In this document: positions 37,971 through 50,089 of the stretch, one piece after another
Layout of the letters: every line of letters starts with the position of its first letter
Position numbering within the stretch: position 1 is the first letter of the stretch
Source of the DNA: Bagarius yarrelli
Taxonomy: Eukaryota > Chordata > Actinopteri > Siluriformes > Sisoridae
Direction of reading: 5' to 3'
Assembly (NCBI GenBank): GCA_005784505.1
Contig: VCAZ01000006.1
Location: 10,362,724-10,426,723, forward strand
DNA length: 64,000 nt
Program-made: the position numbers and the translations under genes
The notes under the pieces: generated by a model
Told to the model about the DNA's origin: nothing
Database searches by the model: none
The model's input: the letters and a program-made list of their open reading frames with translations, nothing else

Positions 37971-38084
37971 ATACGTTGATCCTTAGCTGGCGCCACTAAC
38001 CACACGCGCGCGCGGCTGAATCAATCCTTAGCTGATCCTCGCGCGCGAGTCGAACAGCCGACTCTGACTCCGGCTCAAGGCAAC
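37971..38084 (+). promoter_or_regulatory. CpG-rich promoter and 5' UTR of golga7b
   Basis: The only strongly CpG-rich patch in its surroundings, with two CGCGCGCG runs, ends at the golga7b start codon. An 11-mer ATCCTTAGCTG occurs twice (37979-37989 and 38024-38034), each followed by a CG run. There is no TATA box, which fits a CpG-type promoter. The exact start site cannot be told. Confidence 0.6.
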
Positions 38085-38096
38085 ATGGCGACAGAG
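38085..38096 (+). CDS. golga7b: golga7b coding exon 1
   Basis: Only four codons (MATE), in a good start context (CAACATGG), followed by the donor GTAAGA. The very short first coding exon in a CpG-rich patch matches the MATE start of GOLGA7B proteins. Confidence 0.88.
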
Positions 38097-41000
38097 GTAA
38101 GATGCTGTTTATCTCACACACACTCGCGCTACACCTGTCTGTGTCGCTTCTTTTATTCTTTTAAGAACTCATTAAATGCCGAGGAAAAACCTTTTCTGAC
38201 CACTATTAACTGTAAAGTTGGCCGTGAAATCTGTTTCTACGGCTATTTATAAAGAAATATGTTTCCGGTACGTGCTGTACTTGCTGCTATAACTGTAGTA
38301 CACTGAGGACAGAGCGGTCGTGATTTAGTGGAACGACAGGTGTATATATTATATACATTTACACACATTAAATACATTTATACACACTTTCAAACTGTCA
38401 GAACCGTGGCCAGAGGTTTTCCTTTCATCATTTTAATCCAAACAGCGAGAATAATTCCCTAATAATTATTATTAAGGTGTTAAACTATAGTTTAGCTTTC
38501 AAACATAGAACACCTGTTATTGTCTTGATTTTAATCACATGACCGGAAGCGGTCCGCTGTCCGTGGAAACCTGCTTGAAGCGCTGGTCGTGACGTCATGG
38601 GGCTGATGTTTAACATATTAGAGTAATTGCCTGTGAAGTGTATACATTGACCAACTGCCTGGAAAAGATTACAGAAAGAATAAAACAAGAAAATATGCAA
38701 CTACATAACAATATTTAACTGCATTTGGTACTTTTTATTCAATTTGCATTCCTGTTATATAAATATCAGATTTGAAAAAAAAAGCTTTATTCCCAGGTAC
38801 AGTAAAGGGCACTTTACAGCACAAGGAATTCGGCTTGGTGTACAAAGAATTAAAAAAATATATAAAAATACAAAATAAGAAAGGCAAAAAATATATATAA
38901 ACATATACTATTTACAGATATAGCTAAAAGGCTGTTAACGCACTGAGTTGATCTAATCTGAAGACACATTTACAGCATGTAGCAGACGCTCTTGTCCAGA
39001 GCGACGTACAAGAAGTGCTTTGAGTCACATCAAAAACAGCTCAATACTGATAATAGTTCACAAAAAGGTGCAACAACAACAAAAAACCTGTTGAATAGAG
39101 CTGGGTTCAAGCCACCACCACTGCCAGCCAGCCAGCCAGCCAGCCAGCCACTGTTGGGTCCTTAAGCAAGACCCATAACCCTTCCTGCTCCAGGGGCGCT
39201 GCATCATAGCTGACCCTGCGCTCTGACCCCAACTTTCAAAAATGGGATATGCAAAGAAACAAATTTCACTGTGCTGTAAAAAAGTATATGTGACAAAATA
39301 AAAGCATTTACGAATTTACTTTACTTCATACAACTCAAACCGAATTTTTATAATGTGATTATTTCATATGGACTTACAATAACCCATTTCCACCTGTATC
39401 TGATCGTTAGCATGGAAGTTGTCTTAAGTGCTCTGTGTTAGTGAGAATCTGTTTTGTGCTATGGGTATATCTCTCAGGGCTTTGTGATGGCTACAGGGGT
39501 TCTGATGCTCCAACCTTGGCAAATCATTTATTTCTGCCGATGGCTTTGTGCGCATGGACATTTTCATATCGGGCTCCTTAATTTTCGATGAAAGAAAATT
39601 GAAATGCATTATTTATTAAATGCATTGATGTGTCCACATACTTTTAGTCAAATATGTTAGCTTTCCTGACACACAACTGATGCCAGATTATACAAACAAA
39701 CTTTTTTTATTTTTTTTATTTATTGATTATTAATTTATTCATTTGTCCTCCATGTTCACTTTGTCCTTTTCAGGAACTGTGTAGGGACAATTAAGGATTA
39801 CCAGTTCACCGCCTCACATTTTAAAACATTTTTGATACCAAATAGCGAGGAGGAAAACCAAGTAAAGACGACTGTAAAACAGTGTTAAATGCTATTAGTT
39901 GGTTCTAATAATTTTGTCCAACACTCATGTGTCCAACTTTTCTCTTTCATCGAACACACCATAAGCTTTTTTTGTATAATTAACTAAATATTAATCAGCT
40001 ATGCTCTAATTAAGAAAAGATTAAATGTAAGTTTAAAAAAAAAAATCAGATCTGCAGCATTTTAATATGTAAACTGTAGGTTAATACTAGTTACAACAAA
40101 ACACTTATATTTGTATTGAAGAATAAATAAACAAATAATAATTTTGTAACGATTCTGCCTTCCTGCCACCAGAGGTCACAGTCACCAGAATCTTAGCGCT
40201 AGCACTCTACTTCTGGTGTCACTTCCAGTTTGCTAGCTATGTAAGCTAACCGTTAGCTTCTCTCATTGCGAAGTATTGTTTGTGCTATGCAACATACCAA
40301 GTAATTTCATGTGTGGATTTCTCTTCTGGTTTTTGATCTCTGCCTGTTTTTTGACTCTGCCTTTTTGTCTCACGTTTTGGATTTGTCTTATTTGGTTTCC
40401 TGAGGATTATTGTGTACTGATTTCTGCCTGGTTTTTGACTTCGCTTTGAACTACCTTGCATTATTTACTAAAGCTTTTACCTGCATGTTGGATACCTGAC
40501 CTTATCTTTACCATAATGATATATACACACTGCCCTCCGTAATTATTGGCACCCCTGGTTAAGATGTGTTCTTTAGCTTCTAATAAATTCAGTTTTGTTC
40601 TAAATAATGTAGGACCACAATGAAAAAAAGAGGAACATCCAACCTTTAATTCAAGCGCATTTATTCAGTGGGAAAAAAAATCCCACATTAAGAAATAATT
40701 CTTTTACATCAAATCATGTGTGCCACAATTATTAGCACCCCTGATGTTAATACTTTGTACAACCCCCTTTTGCCAACAAAACAGCACCTAATCTTCTCCT
40801 ATAATGTTTCACAAGATGGGAGAATACAGAAGGAGGGATCTTCGACCATTCCTCTTTGCACAATCTCTCTAAATCATCCAGCGACCCGAGTCCTCTCCTC
40901 TGCACTCTCCTCTTCAGCTCACTCCACAGATTTTTAATGGGGTTGAGGTCTGGGGACTGAGATGGCCATGGGAGGAGCTTGATTCTGTGTCTGGTGAACC

Positions 41001-44000
41001 ATTTCTGTGTAGATTTGGCCACATGTTTAGGGTCATTATCTTGCTGAAAGACCCAGTGACGACCCATCTTCAGCTTTCGGGCAGAGGCCACCAGATTTTG
41101 CTTTAAAATGTCCTGGTATTTCAAAGCATTCATGATGCCATGCACCCTAACAAGGTTCCCAGGGCCTCTGGAAGAGAAACAGGCCCACAGCATCACCGAT
41201 CCTCCCCCATACTTCACAGTGGGCATGAGGTGCTTTTCTGCATACTCATCTTTTGTGTTCCGCCAGACCCACTTAGAGTGTTTGTTGCCAAAAAGCTCTA
41301 TCTTGGTCTCATCCGACCAAAGCACACGGTCCCAGTTGAAGCCCCAGTACTGCTTAGCGAACTCCAGACGTTTGCGTTTATGATTGTGAGCGAGAAAAGG
41401 TTTTTTCCGTGCATGCCTCCCAAACAGCTTGTTGGCATGTAGATAACGCCTGATGGTTGTTTTGGAGACTTTGTGACCCCAAGATGGTATCATTTGTTGC
41501 AATTCTTTAACAGTGAGCTTTGGATAACTTTTTATTTCTCTTACCATCCTCCTCACTGTGCGTGGAGGCGAAATAAACTTGCGTCCTCGTCCAGGCTTGT
41601 TTACCACTGTTCCAGTTGTTTTAAACTTCTTAATGATTCCTCTGACAGTAGGCAGGTGCAGGCGAGTGGCTATTTCCTTGTAGCCATTGCCTGACTTGTG
41701 AAGGTCGACACACATCTGCCTTACTTGAATTGTGTGTTCCTTTGTCTTTCCCATGTTGAAGAGTGGATAAGAGAAATGGCCTCTGTGTCACGTCATATTT
41801 ATATCCCAGGGAAACAGGAAGTGTGATGAATTACTAATTAAATGTTCCTAGATACTCTGATCAACTGTGTAAACTACTGTAGAAATGACAGAAATACTTC
41901 AATGACATTTATTTCCTAGGAATTGTTAGGGGTGCCAATAATTGTGGAACAGGTGATTGTATGAAAAATAATTATTTCTTAGTCAGGGATTTTTTTCCCC
42001 CTTAAAATTCACTTGAGTTGAAGGTTACATTTTTCTACAATTTTCAGTGAGAGTATGCTTCTGCAATAAAAATTGAATTTATTTTAAGGCTTTTAACACA
42101 TCTTAACCAGGGGTGCCAATAATTATGGAGGGCAGTGTATATATGCTTACTGTTGAAAATCAGGCAAACCACTTTATGAAATTGTTCAAACCTGCATGCA
42201 CTTGCCACTGTTAAAATAATTCCATGCTGAAATTAGTTTCCCCTACGTTTTTTCCATAAGAAAGAAAAAAATGATTAATAACAACAAAGTTTTATTGCCA
42301 AAAAAAAAGAGGAAAAAATAACAGTTTATGAAATACTTAAAATACTTTAAGAGTAATGTCAAAATACTTTTGAGAATAAAGTGGAAGTAAGTTGTACTGT
42401 TTAGTATGAAATGGATGTGGAGAATTTGGTTAAATCCGTCTTTTTGTTAGGATTTAGCAGTAAGGACATTCTTTGTCTTTTGGCACATACTGTAATTAGT
42501 AAACAGGCACTGCAGAGGTAGAAACCCTAAATCCTAACCTAAAGCAAGATTTAGCCAAATCCTCTTTTAGAAAAGGTACACGACAACCAATGTGGCAGCC
42601 AATCAGCATTTGCTCATTTACATTTTAGCTGCATTTTACAACTTAAATCTTGTGTTGCTTTGACAGTATAGCTCGAAATTTGAACTTTATACTCGGAAGT
42701 ATTTCAAATAAATTTTTGCAGTAGTTCGACTTTATTCTCATCATTTTTGACCTTATTCTTTTTTGTTTTTTTATTGCAGCTTGTGTTCCCAAAGGGGAAT
42801 GTCTCCAGGTTATGTATGTAACTGTGGTTTCATTGGGGGAATAGGACGCTGCGTCACATGCCATACCCACTTGTCGCACTGAATGCGAGCTTACCAACGT
42901 ACGCTTCTACTTGTGTTTATATAACAATACTTCATGATTGACAATGTCACCTGCCTGTGGCATAATACTTTCTGATTGGTCAAATTATACACGTGCTTTA
43001 GGAAAAGGTTATAAAAGGCCGATTCCAAAGCGTTTGGACTGTGTCTCATTCTCTCTGAGAACCATGGTTACATACGTGACCTACAGATACTTTCTTTGCA
43101 CACGTACACTATATTTAGTTCCCGCCGTTTCTTTAAACAGCATTAAGTTAATTGGTCTACTGGTCAGTGTTAACGGTCCTCCTTTTTTAAAATAGCTTTA
43201 TTTTAATGTATTTATGGATTAGACTCGATTAGATTAGAGGTTTTAAGTCTAAATACACATTTAGTAATTTTTGCACTTGTTTACTAGGTTAGGAAATCCG
43301 AAGGAAACTTTTATGTATGCCAATAAATACGACAATAATTCTTCTTAGGTACACTTTGTATGCATACATGTAATAAATGTGCATATATTATATATTTTAG
43401 CTCCAAAACCTTCAGGATCTTAGGCATACTGCCTCACTAGCCACCAAAGTGTTCATTCAGAGGGACTACAGCGAGGGCACCGTCTGCAAGTTCCAAATCA
43501 AACTTCCAGCAGAACTCAGCTGCAAGGTGGGTAATTGCATAATAAACGTTCCCTTTTGTCAAATATTTACAAAATCTGGAGAAAATGCAGGTGTATTGAT
43601 CTAAGTTTGGGACAGGCACTTTTATGTTGTGACAGTTGCTTTTGCAGCCTGTTTTTTAAAACGTCATGGTTTATTTTGTTTTATGGAGACAGCAGTTAGG
43701 AAAAGTATTTGGTGCAGTTCTGCCACTGTGTCATTTTTTTATTATAACTTATAGAAGGAGGAATATACTACTTAAATCTGCCCATAAATCTGTTATCCAC
43801 TTTTTTTATTACAATTGTAATGAAATTTGAAATGTCCTGGAAAATTAACTCTGAAAAAGAGTGCAAACCCTTTTAATTGTGAAATTACACATAATTGAGT
43901 TAATAGATTCTACAGTCCAATGCCTTCTCTGCATTAAAGCTAGGAGCAAAACCTACATATCAGCAACTGGTTCATGTATCATTTTATCCTTTTTTATATG

Positions 44001-47000
44001 AGAAACTTGAACCCTGCAAAAAAGAACACTTTTTCAAATGATTCTTTCGGGTCCAAAATTAAATGTCTAAAAAATAGTCAGCCCAATGCAGTCCAATTTT
44101 TGGTCTGACGTGATCAAAATTAGGGGAAAACGTACCCAATCTCTATGCTAAATCGACAGTGTCTTGACAGTGTCAATTAAGAAGCTTGGTAGTGACTGGT
44201 GGTCAGAAACAAACAATAGACATAAGCATTAGCCCAAATGTATACAGGGGTACATATACACGGACTAACTGGAAGTAACAAGCAACACCTAGACACAATA
44301 AAGGAACACCTAACCATTTCACAAGACCAAGGAGAAAGACAATCAGAAAGCACATGACTAAACACACGAGTTCCAGGGTGCCCTCTGGTGGCTTAGTGAA
44401 ATATTGCTCCCTGTAACGTTACAGGATAAACCGGCCTTGGATCGTTTATAGTTATAGGGTGGTTGTTAACACACATTGCCAACACACATTTTAGTTAAAA
44501 CAACTTGTAAAAGTACATGCATCTGACAGGCTTTTTAAATGTCGTATAGTATGTCGACAGTAGCAGCTAAGGCAAAGCTGTATGGCTTTTACAAATGTCA
44601 ACAATAAAAAAAAAAATACTGACCAATGTATTCAGAACATATCTCATGATTGCTTATTATACAAAGAGAGGTTTACAAAAGATCGGCTTAGTACAATGTA
44701 TAATTACTTGTACAAACAATAGTTATCACAAAATAGGTGCCATTTTGCCATAGATGAGATGTTGCACGGTGTGTATTCATTTCCTTTTATTATTTAATCA
44801 TCATCTTTTTGTTTGTTTGCCTATTTATTCAATGTCTGGAAGTGATTCTAACAAAGTGTTTAGAAATTGTGAGTATATGTATGTTTAAGGATGTTGATGT
44901 CTGAGGTGTAATGTCTTATATTTATAGTGTTAAAAACTGGCTGCTTTTGCAGATCGAGCGGACCCTGTTTGAGAATACTATTAAGACGCTCAATAGCTAC
45001 TACGCAGAGGCTGAGAAGATCAACGGTCAGTCTTACCTGGAGGGCTGCTTGGCCTGTGTGTCAGCTTACATTATATTCCTCTGTATGGAGACACGGTATG
45101 AGAAGGTATTAAGATGTGCTTCCTTAAACCCATTTAGTCTGTTATCAGCAGTTACTATCTTTCTGCTCAAGTCCTTACCCATAGCTAGCTCTGATAAAAG
45201 AAAAACCCTAGTCATCCAAACCTTGCAATGTTTTTCTGAAGATTGAAATACGGTTTTGATGTGCTACCTCATTCAAGTGTGACCACACATGTATTCAGAG
45301 GAGCAGACGGAAACTGTTTATAAATGCATGTCGAAAAATGTTCTGTTGTTTGATGTTCTAAGATCAGCCAGGCTTTCAAATGCATACCATTTCACTTTGT
45401 GACTGCATGCTGAAGTGCTTGCACCTGCTCTCCAGTGGCTGCACCTCAATTTCTAAGTTCTGTGCCATGGCGGATTCTAAAAGGTAGCTAATTAACCTGT
45501 CCAGTTCTCCTTTATCTGCCACTTATTCAGATGGCATAAAGATGAAATGAGCACAATGTTCATACAAGCCCTGTTTTTCTCTTTCTTTTCTCTTTTGCTT
45601 TTGTAGATACAGTCTTATTTATGTTTGTTCTGATTTTCCTATCAGTTTAATCTCATTAACCTATGCAGAACATTATTTAAAAAAAAAATGTTGGAAATAA
45701 ACTATGATAAAACTGCCACCCATGAAGAATGTTCTTGTTTCTCAGCTAAGGAAAAGCCACACATGAATAGACATGGAAGATCGGCACGTACGCCCAAAGC
45801 TACCCCGATAAGAATCTTTCTCATCAAAGACAAACAGTTGGGCACATGTCAAGAAACTAAGAAAAAGAATGAGCTGTTTTAATGTAAAAAAGAAAAACAG
45901 TATGCTTTAAATCATTTGCAGTATTGTAATAATTACAATGACTGATATTTGAGGGTTTTTGTCTTATGAACTTCAAATCTTACAATGGGTAAAGAGAAAT
46001 ATTAACATAACTATTTAATTTGATTGAGTTTTCAAGGATACATGAGTAAAAAATAATGTCCCCCTCATATTGGCATACAACCTTCCTATGTCAGAGCAGA
46101 TTTATAATAAATATGATCTTGATCTCATTTTGAGGAAGACATAATATTAAGTAAATAATAAGATTAAAAGGGGTCTTACAAAATAGTAGAGTACTGAAAT
46201 CTATGCTGTGCTTTGGGATATGTTTTACACAGCAAATGATTTGACAAAGCTTTAAAGATGTGCGTGATTCTTTATAGAATCTTATAGAATTTAATCGCTA
46301 TTACGAAAATGTTCAGTGTCATGAGATGTTTTTTTTTATTTTTTTATTTTAGTATTTAGAAAAATGAGTAGATGTTCCTCATGGTGAACATGTAGTTTAC
46401 AAATTCATCCCTAAATCTACACTGTAAATCAATGCCGGGTTAGTTTATGCTCATCTAACCTATTGCACACTTTTAAAATGCTTTTGTTCTGCACTTATGT
46501 GTCACTCATCTTTAGTAATTTACAATGTTATCAGGGTGGATGTGAAATTACGGCTAACGCAGAACAATTCACCGTAAATGCCAAAACATTCCATCTAATA
46601 TATGGCAGTTTATGACAGGGCCCCATACACATACATGTACATATATAGTGAGGTAGGGCTGGACAATTATTCGATATCAAAATATATCGCGATAGAACTT
46701 TTTTCAATAACAGATATGGTTTTAAACACATTTCTGGTATACATCACAGCATTTGTCACTAAATGGCGTTCAGGGTATAGCTGTCAGAAAGAGTAGAACA
46801 CAATTGGCTACTTGTGTAGTGTAACCCCGCCCTCTTATTCACCCCTCCCACTCTCCCGGCCTCTATTCAATATAGCTACTAAGTAAGCTCTGCTCAGACT
46901 GTGCTGCGCGCAGACCGACGCGTTGCAAAGAACAGCCGTATCTAAGATGTCCCACTTTTTCTTGTCGTGCGCACACTTTTTTTTATTTTTTATTTTTTAT

Positions 47001-50000
47001 TTGTTAAATAAATTGGCATGCACAAAATGTTTTGTAAAAGTTTAAATCAAGTTATAAGCTCCTGTGTTGAAAAATTGCAACTTCATATTAATTTGAAAAA
47101 AATATGATCTGTATTCTTCTGACCTACGTTTTTTCCGCGCTTAAACTTTTGGCGTCTTTCTTGTGCTGTAATGCGACCAAAAGCCTTGTGAGCAAAAACA
47201 GTGGTGTTACGAACTGCAAAACGGATTCACTCTGAAGAATATGGCTGTGTGTAAAATACAGATGTTGCAAAGGTGTAAAGGACGTGTTGGCATAACATTT
47301 TTTGAAATAACCCGATATGCGCTGCACCGTCTTTCTTAGACTTGCGCCTTCACTTACTTAAGTTTAAAGCGTGAGTGGAAAGGCGGGACTTCCTTCTGAT
47401 CAGTCAAACACCAGGAATACATAACCTGCTTCATTTCGGCTCAGAATCACCCGAGGGCAGCAGGAAGTACCATTAATGCACTGCACAAATAGACAATTAT
47501 AGAGATTTAATATAGATACACGATTATTTAATTATGTTTTATGGTTTATTGATTACCATTGGCTTAACTGTAGTAAAACCTGAAGGGCTGGTATAGCCCA
47601 TTTATGTAGGAATGTATACACTGCTTACACCACTCAACTGACGACTCTGTCATTAATTTCAACTTAATACCATATTAGGTCTTAGATATACCAGCCCTTA
47701 TAGTTTTACTACAGTTAGGCCAGTGGTTATATATTTGTTTAACTATATTAAGACTCTATATGCATGTTTGTCTATGTCTATATTTTACACCTGCAATATC
47801 ACATACACTTTCACAAATATCTTATTATTAACTTCTCATCTTTTTGGCGTCATTTTACCTTTATAAAATGTCCGTTTGTGACACTATTCTTATAAATGAC
47901 ATGCTTAAGAAATGAGTTTCTGTTATATATGAATGGTAGATTTGGCTCTATCTTAGTGCCACTGATTTATGAAGATACAAATAAACTAAATGAACAACTA
48001 AAAGGTGAACATTAATTTATTTGTGGCGTTTTTATTTTTAATATATAATATAGTTTTTAAAGAGGTTTTACAGTCTTGGAAAATTAATTTTATAAATGTT
48101 TATAGGTACAGACATCCATTGGAAGTTTTTCTGAAGCTTTTCTAATATTAATAACGAAATTATATTGTATCGACTGAAATTAACAACTATATTGTGATAT
48201 AAAATTTGGCCATATCGCCCAGCTCTTTGGTAAAGTTAGCCAATTCAATCTTCTTACCTGTCTGTTTTGGACAGTAGGTAGAATCCAAGAAATTTAGTGA
48301 GCACAAATTTCTTCTTGGAAACATGCTTATAATAGCTCTCCTAAACGTGCTACACCATCATTTGTTTGTAGTCCTTATCCATCAGCACTTAAACAACATC
48401 ATCTCACTCTGTGCTAGACAGATGCTGTCTTATGAGATGAAGTGAAAAAAGAGTTTGTAGTGTTTAGTATGTCATCAATGTTTATCTCAATTACATTTTT
48501 CAAAAGATGTTTTTCTCTGAAACATCTCTATTGTGTAACTATTTCATTAGTTCCGTTCTCTTGTCACTTTGCAGGTCTTGAAGAAGATCTCCATGTATAT
48601 TCAGGAGCAGAATGAGAACATCTTTGCACCCAGAGGACTTCTTATTACTGACCCTATTGAAAGGGGCATGAGAGTGGTATCCTTTACATATTTTTATGGC
48701 TCAAAGAAAAACATCAAAGACTTGATCTTGGTACGTGGACTACGATGAAAAGGCTGTATTGTGTACATTTGGTTGAGTGAAGACCTGACATGCTGTTACA
48801 TTTTAGAACATCAGCAATGTTTTAACAGATATGCAATGAAGTTCTTTAATATGTTCAGTTCATATGATTACACGATTTGATCTGCAAAGAAAGCTGTTCA
48901 TGTAAGGTTTTTTTTTGGATGAACTAACCTGGTATTGGCAAAAATCCAGGCTCAGATTCCTTTGAGATTTGTGCTGATGTAGCAGTAATCTATATTTTCA
49001 ACTGTCTAATGTAGGACTTAACAGGGCTGGGATGCAGTGATGACATCAATATTGGCCTGCTAAAAGAGATTATAATTCCCTTGTTTGTTTTTTTTAGATA
49101 GTCTTGTTTATTTGAATTTATTAATTTGGTGGCATCTACACAGTAGGTTTAAAAGATATTTGACAGTATGTCAGGCGACTTGACCAAGCGAAGGTAAACA
49201 CAGGCACAAGAAGGCAGGCAGAGAGTGAAAAATAAGTGTTTTATTAAAAATAGACTCAGAAATAAAATAGGGAAAGTTGTTTTTAGCAGTGAGGTTTGCC
49301 GATCGCAGCGTTGAGGTGAAGTGGTGCCCAGGAAGCTTGCAGTAAGCCATGGACCTGTAGCAGAAAGAAAAATGCAAAATACAGGAAACACAGCTAACAT
49401 TGGTGCTGTAAAACAATGATACTAATAAAAAGATGTATGTTAAGCACTTGGGCAGCAAGAGTGCTAGGAGCAAAAAGAACGTGATCACAGATCTCCGCTG
49501 GATCTGTGCTGATGACAGTAAATGTAGACAAGATTGCTGCGTTAAAGTTGGGTGTCTGCCAAATTACAGGACTGTTGCAGGCAACTTACCAACTTACTTA
49601 AGGACTGTGGGTTCCTGTCAACTGTGTTGCACTATACAGTTGCACAATGCCTATTTCTCTCCCTAGGCTGCTTCTAGGTGTTTTCTGATGATAAATACCA
49701 CTTAGTTAAGTTGGTCCCACATGTCTACAAATTGTCTTCTGAATGGCAAAATGGATGTTGGGCTCTTTACTAATCTTAGGTGGTACACTGACTTCCTCGG
49801 GTGCTTCAACTGTAACAGATGGCACAGGTTAGTCATAAACTGACAACCAAAGCTGGACCATGGTCAGTTAGGATATATTTTTATATTCCCACACATCTGA
49901 GGAGTAGCGTGAGATTAAATGTTATGGTTTAAGGTACCAGTTATCATAGTCTATGACCACCTAAAGGGAATGCTGATAATGAATAGCGGGGTTGAATGCA

Positions 50001-50041
50001 TGAGTTTAGGTTTCTTTGGGGCCCCAAGGTAACACTGAGGG

Positions 50042-50089
<48 letters not shown>

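Larger units (their letters stand above)
38097..43400 (+). other. golga7b intron 1
   Basis: A phase 0 intron of about 5.3 kb, rich in transposons: a SINE with a CAGC microsatellite (38.97-39.31 kb), an LTR-like unit (40.15-40.51 kb), a full-length Tc1 element on the opposite strand (40.53-42.14 kb) and a MITE (42.81-43.08 kb). A TGTGTCCACATACTTTTAG segment near 39630 resembles the end of the repeat at 32.8 kb. Confidence 0.8.
45106..48574 (+). other. golga7b intron 3
   Basis: A phase 0 intron of about 3.5 kb, nearly half of it the hAT-like element at 46654-48227. The remainder is AT-rich with no exon seen. Confidence 0.75.

Noticed and set aside
41108..41694. Plus-strand frames across the Tc1 element
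   Set aside because: Shadows of the transposase on the opposite strand.
44911..45246. 111-codon frame around golga7b exon 3 as a single gene
   Set aside because: Only 44953-45105 is conserved; the rest runs across the acceptor and donor into introns.
49149..49666. Overlapping frames in golga7b intron 4
   Set aside because: No motif or homology; both strands open by chance.
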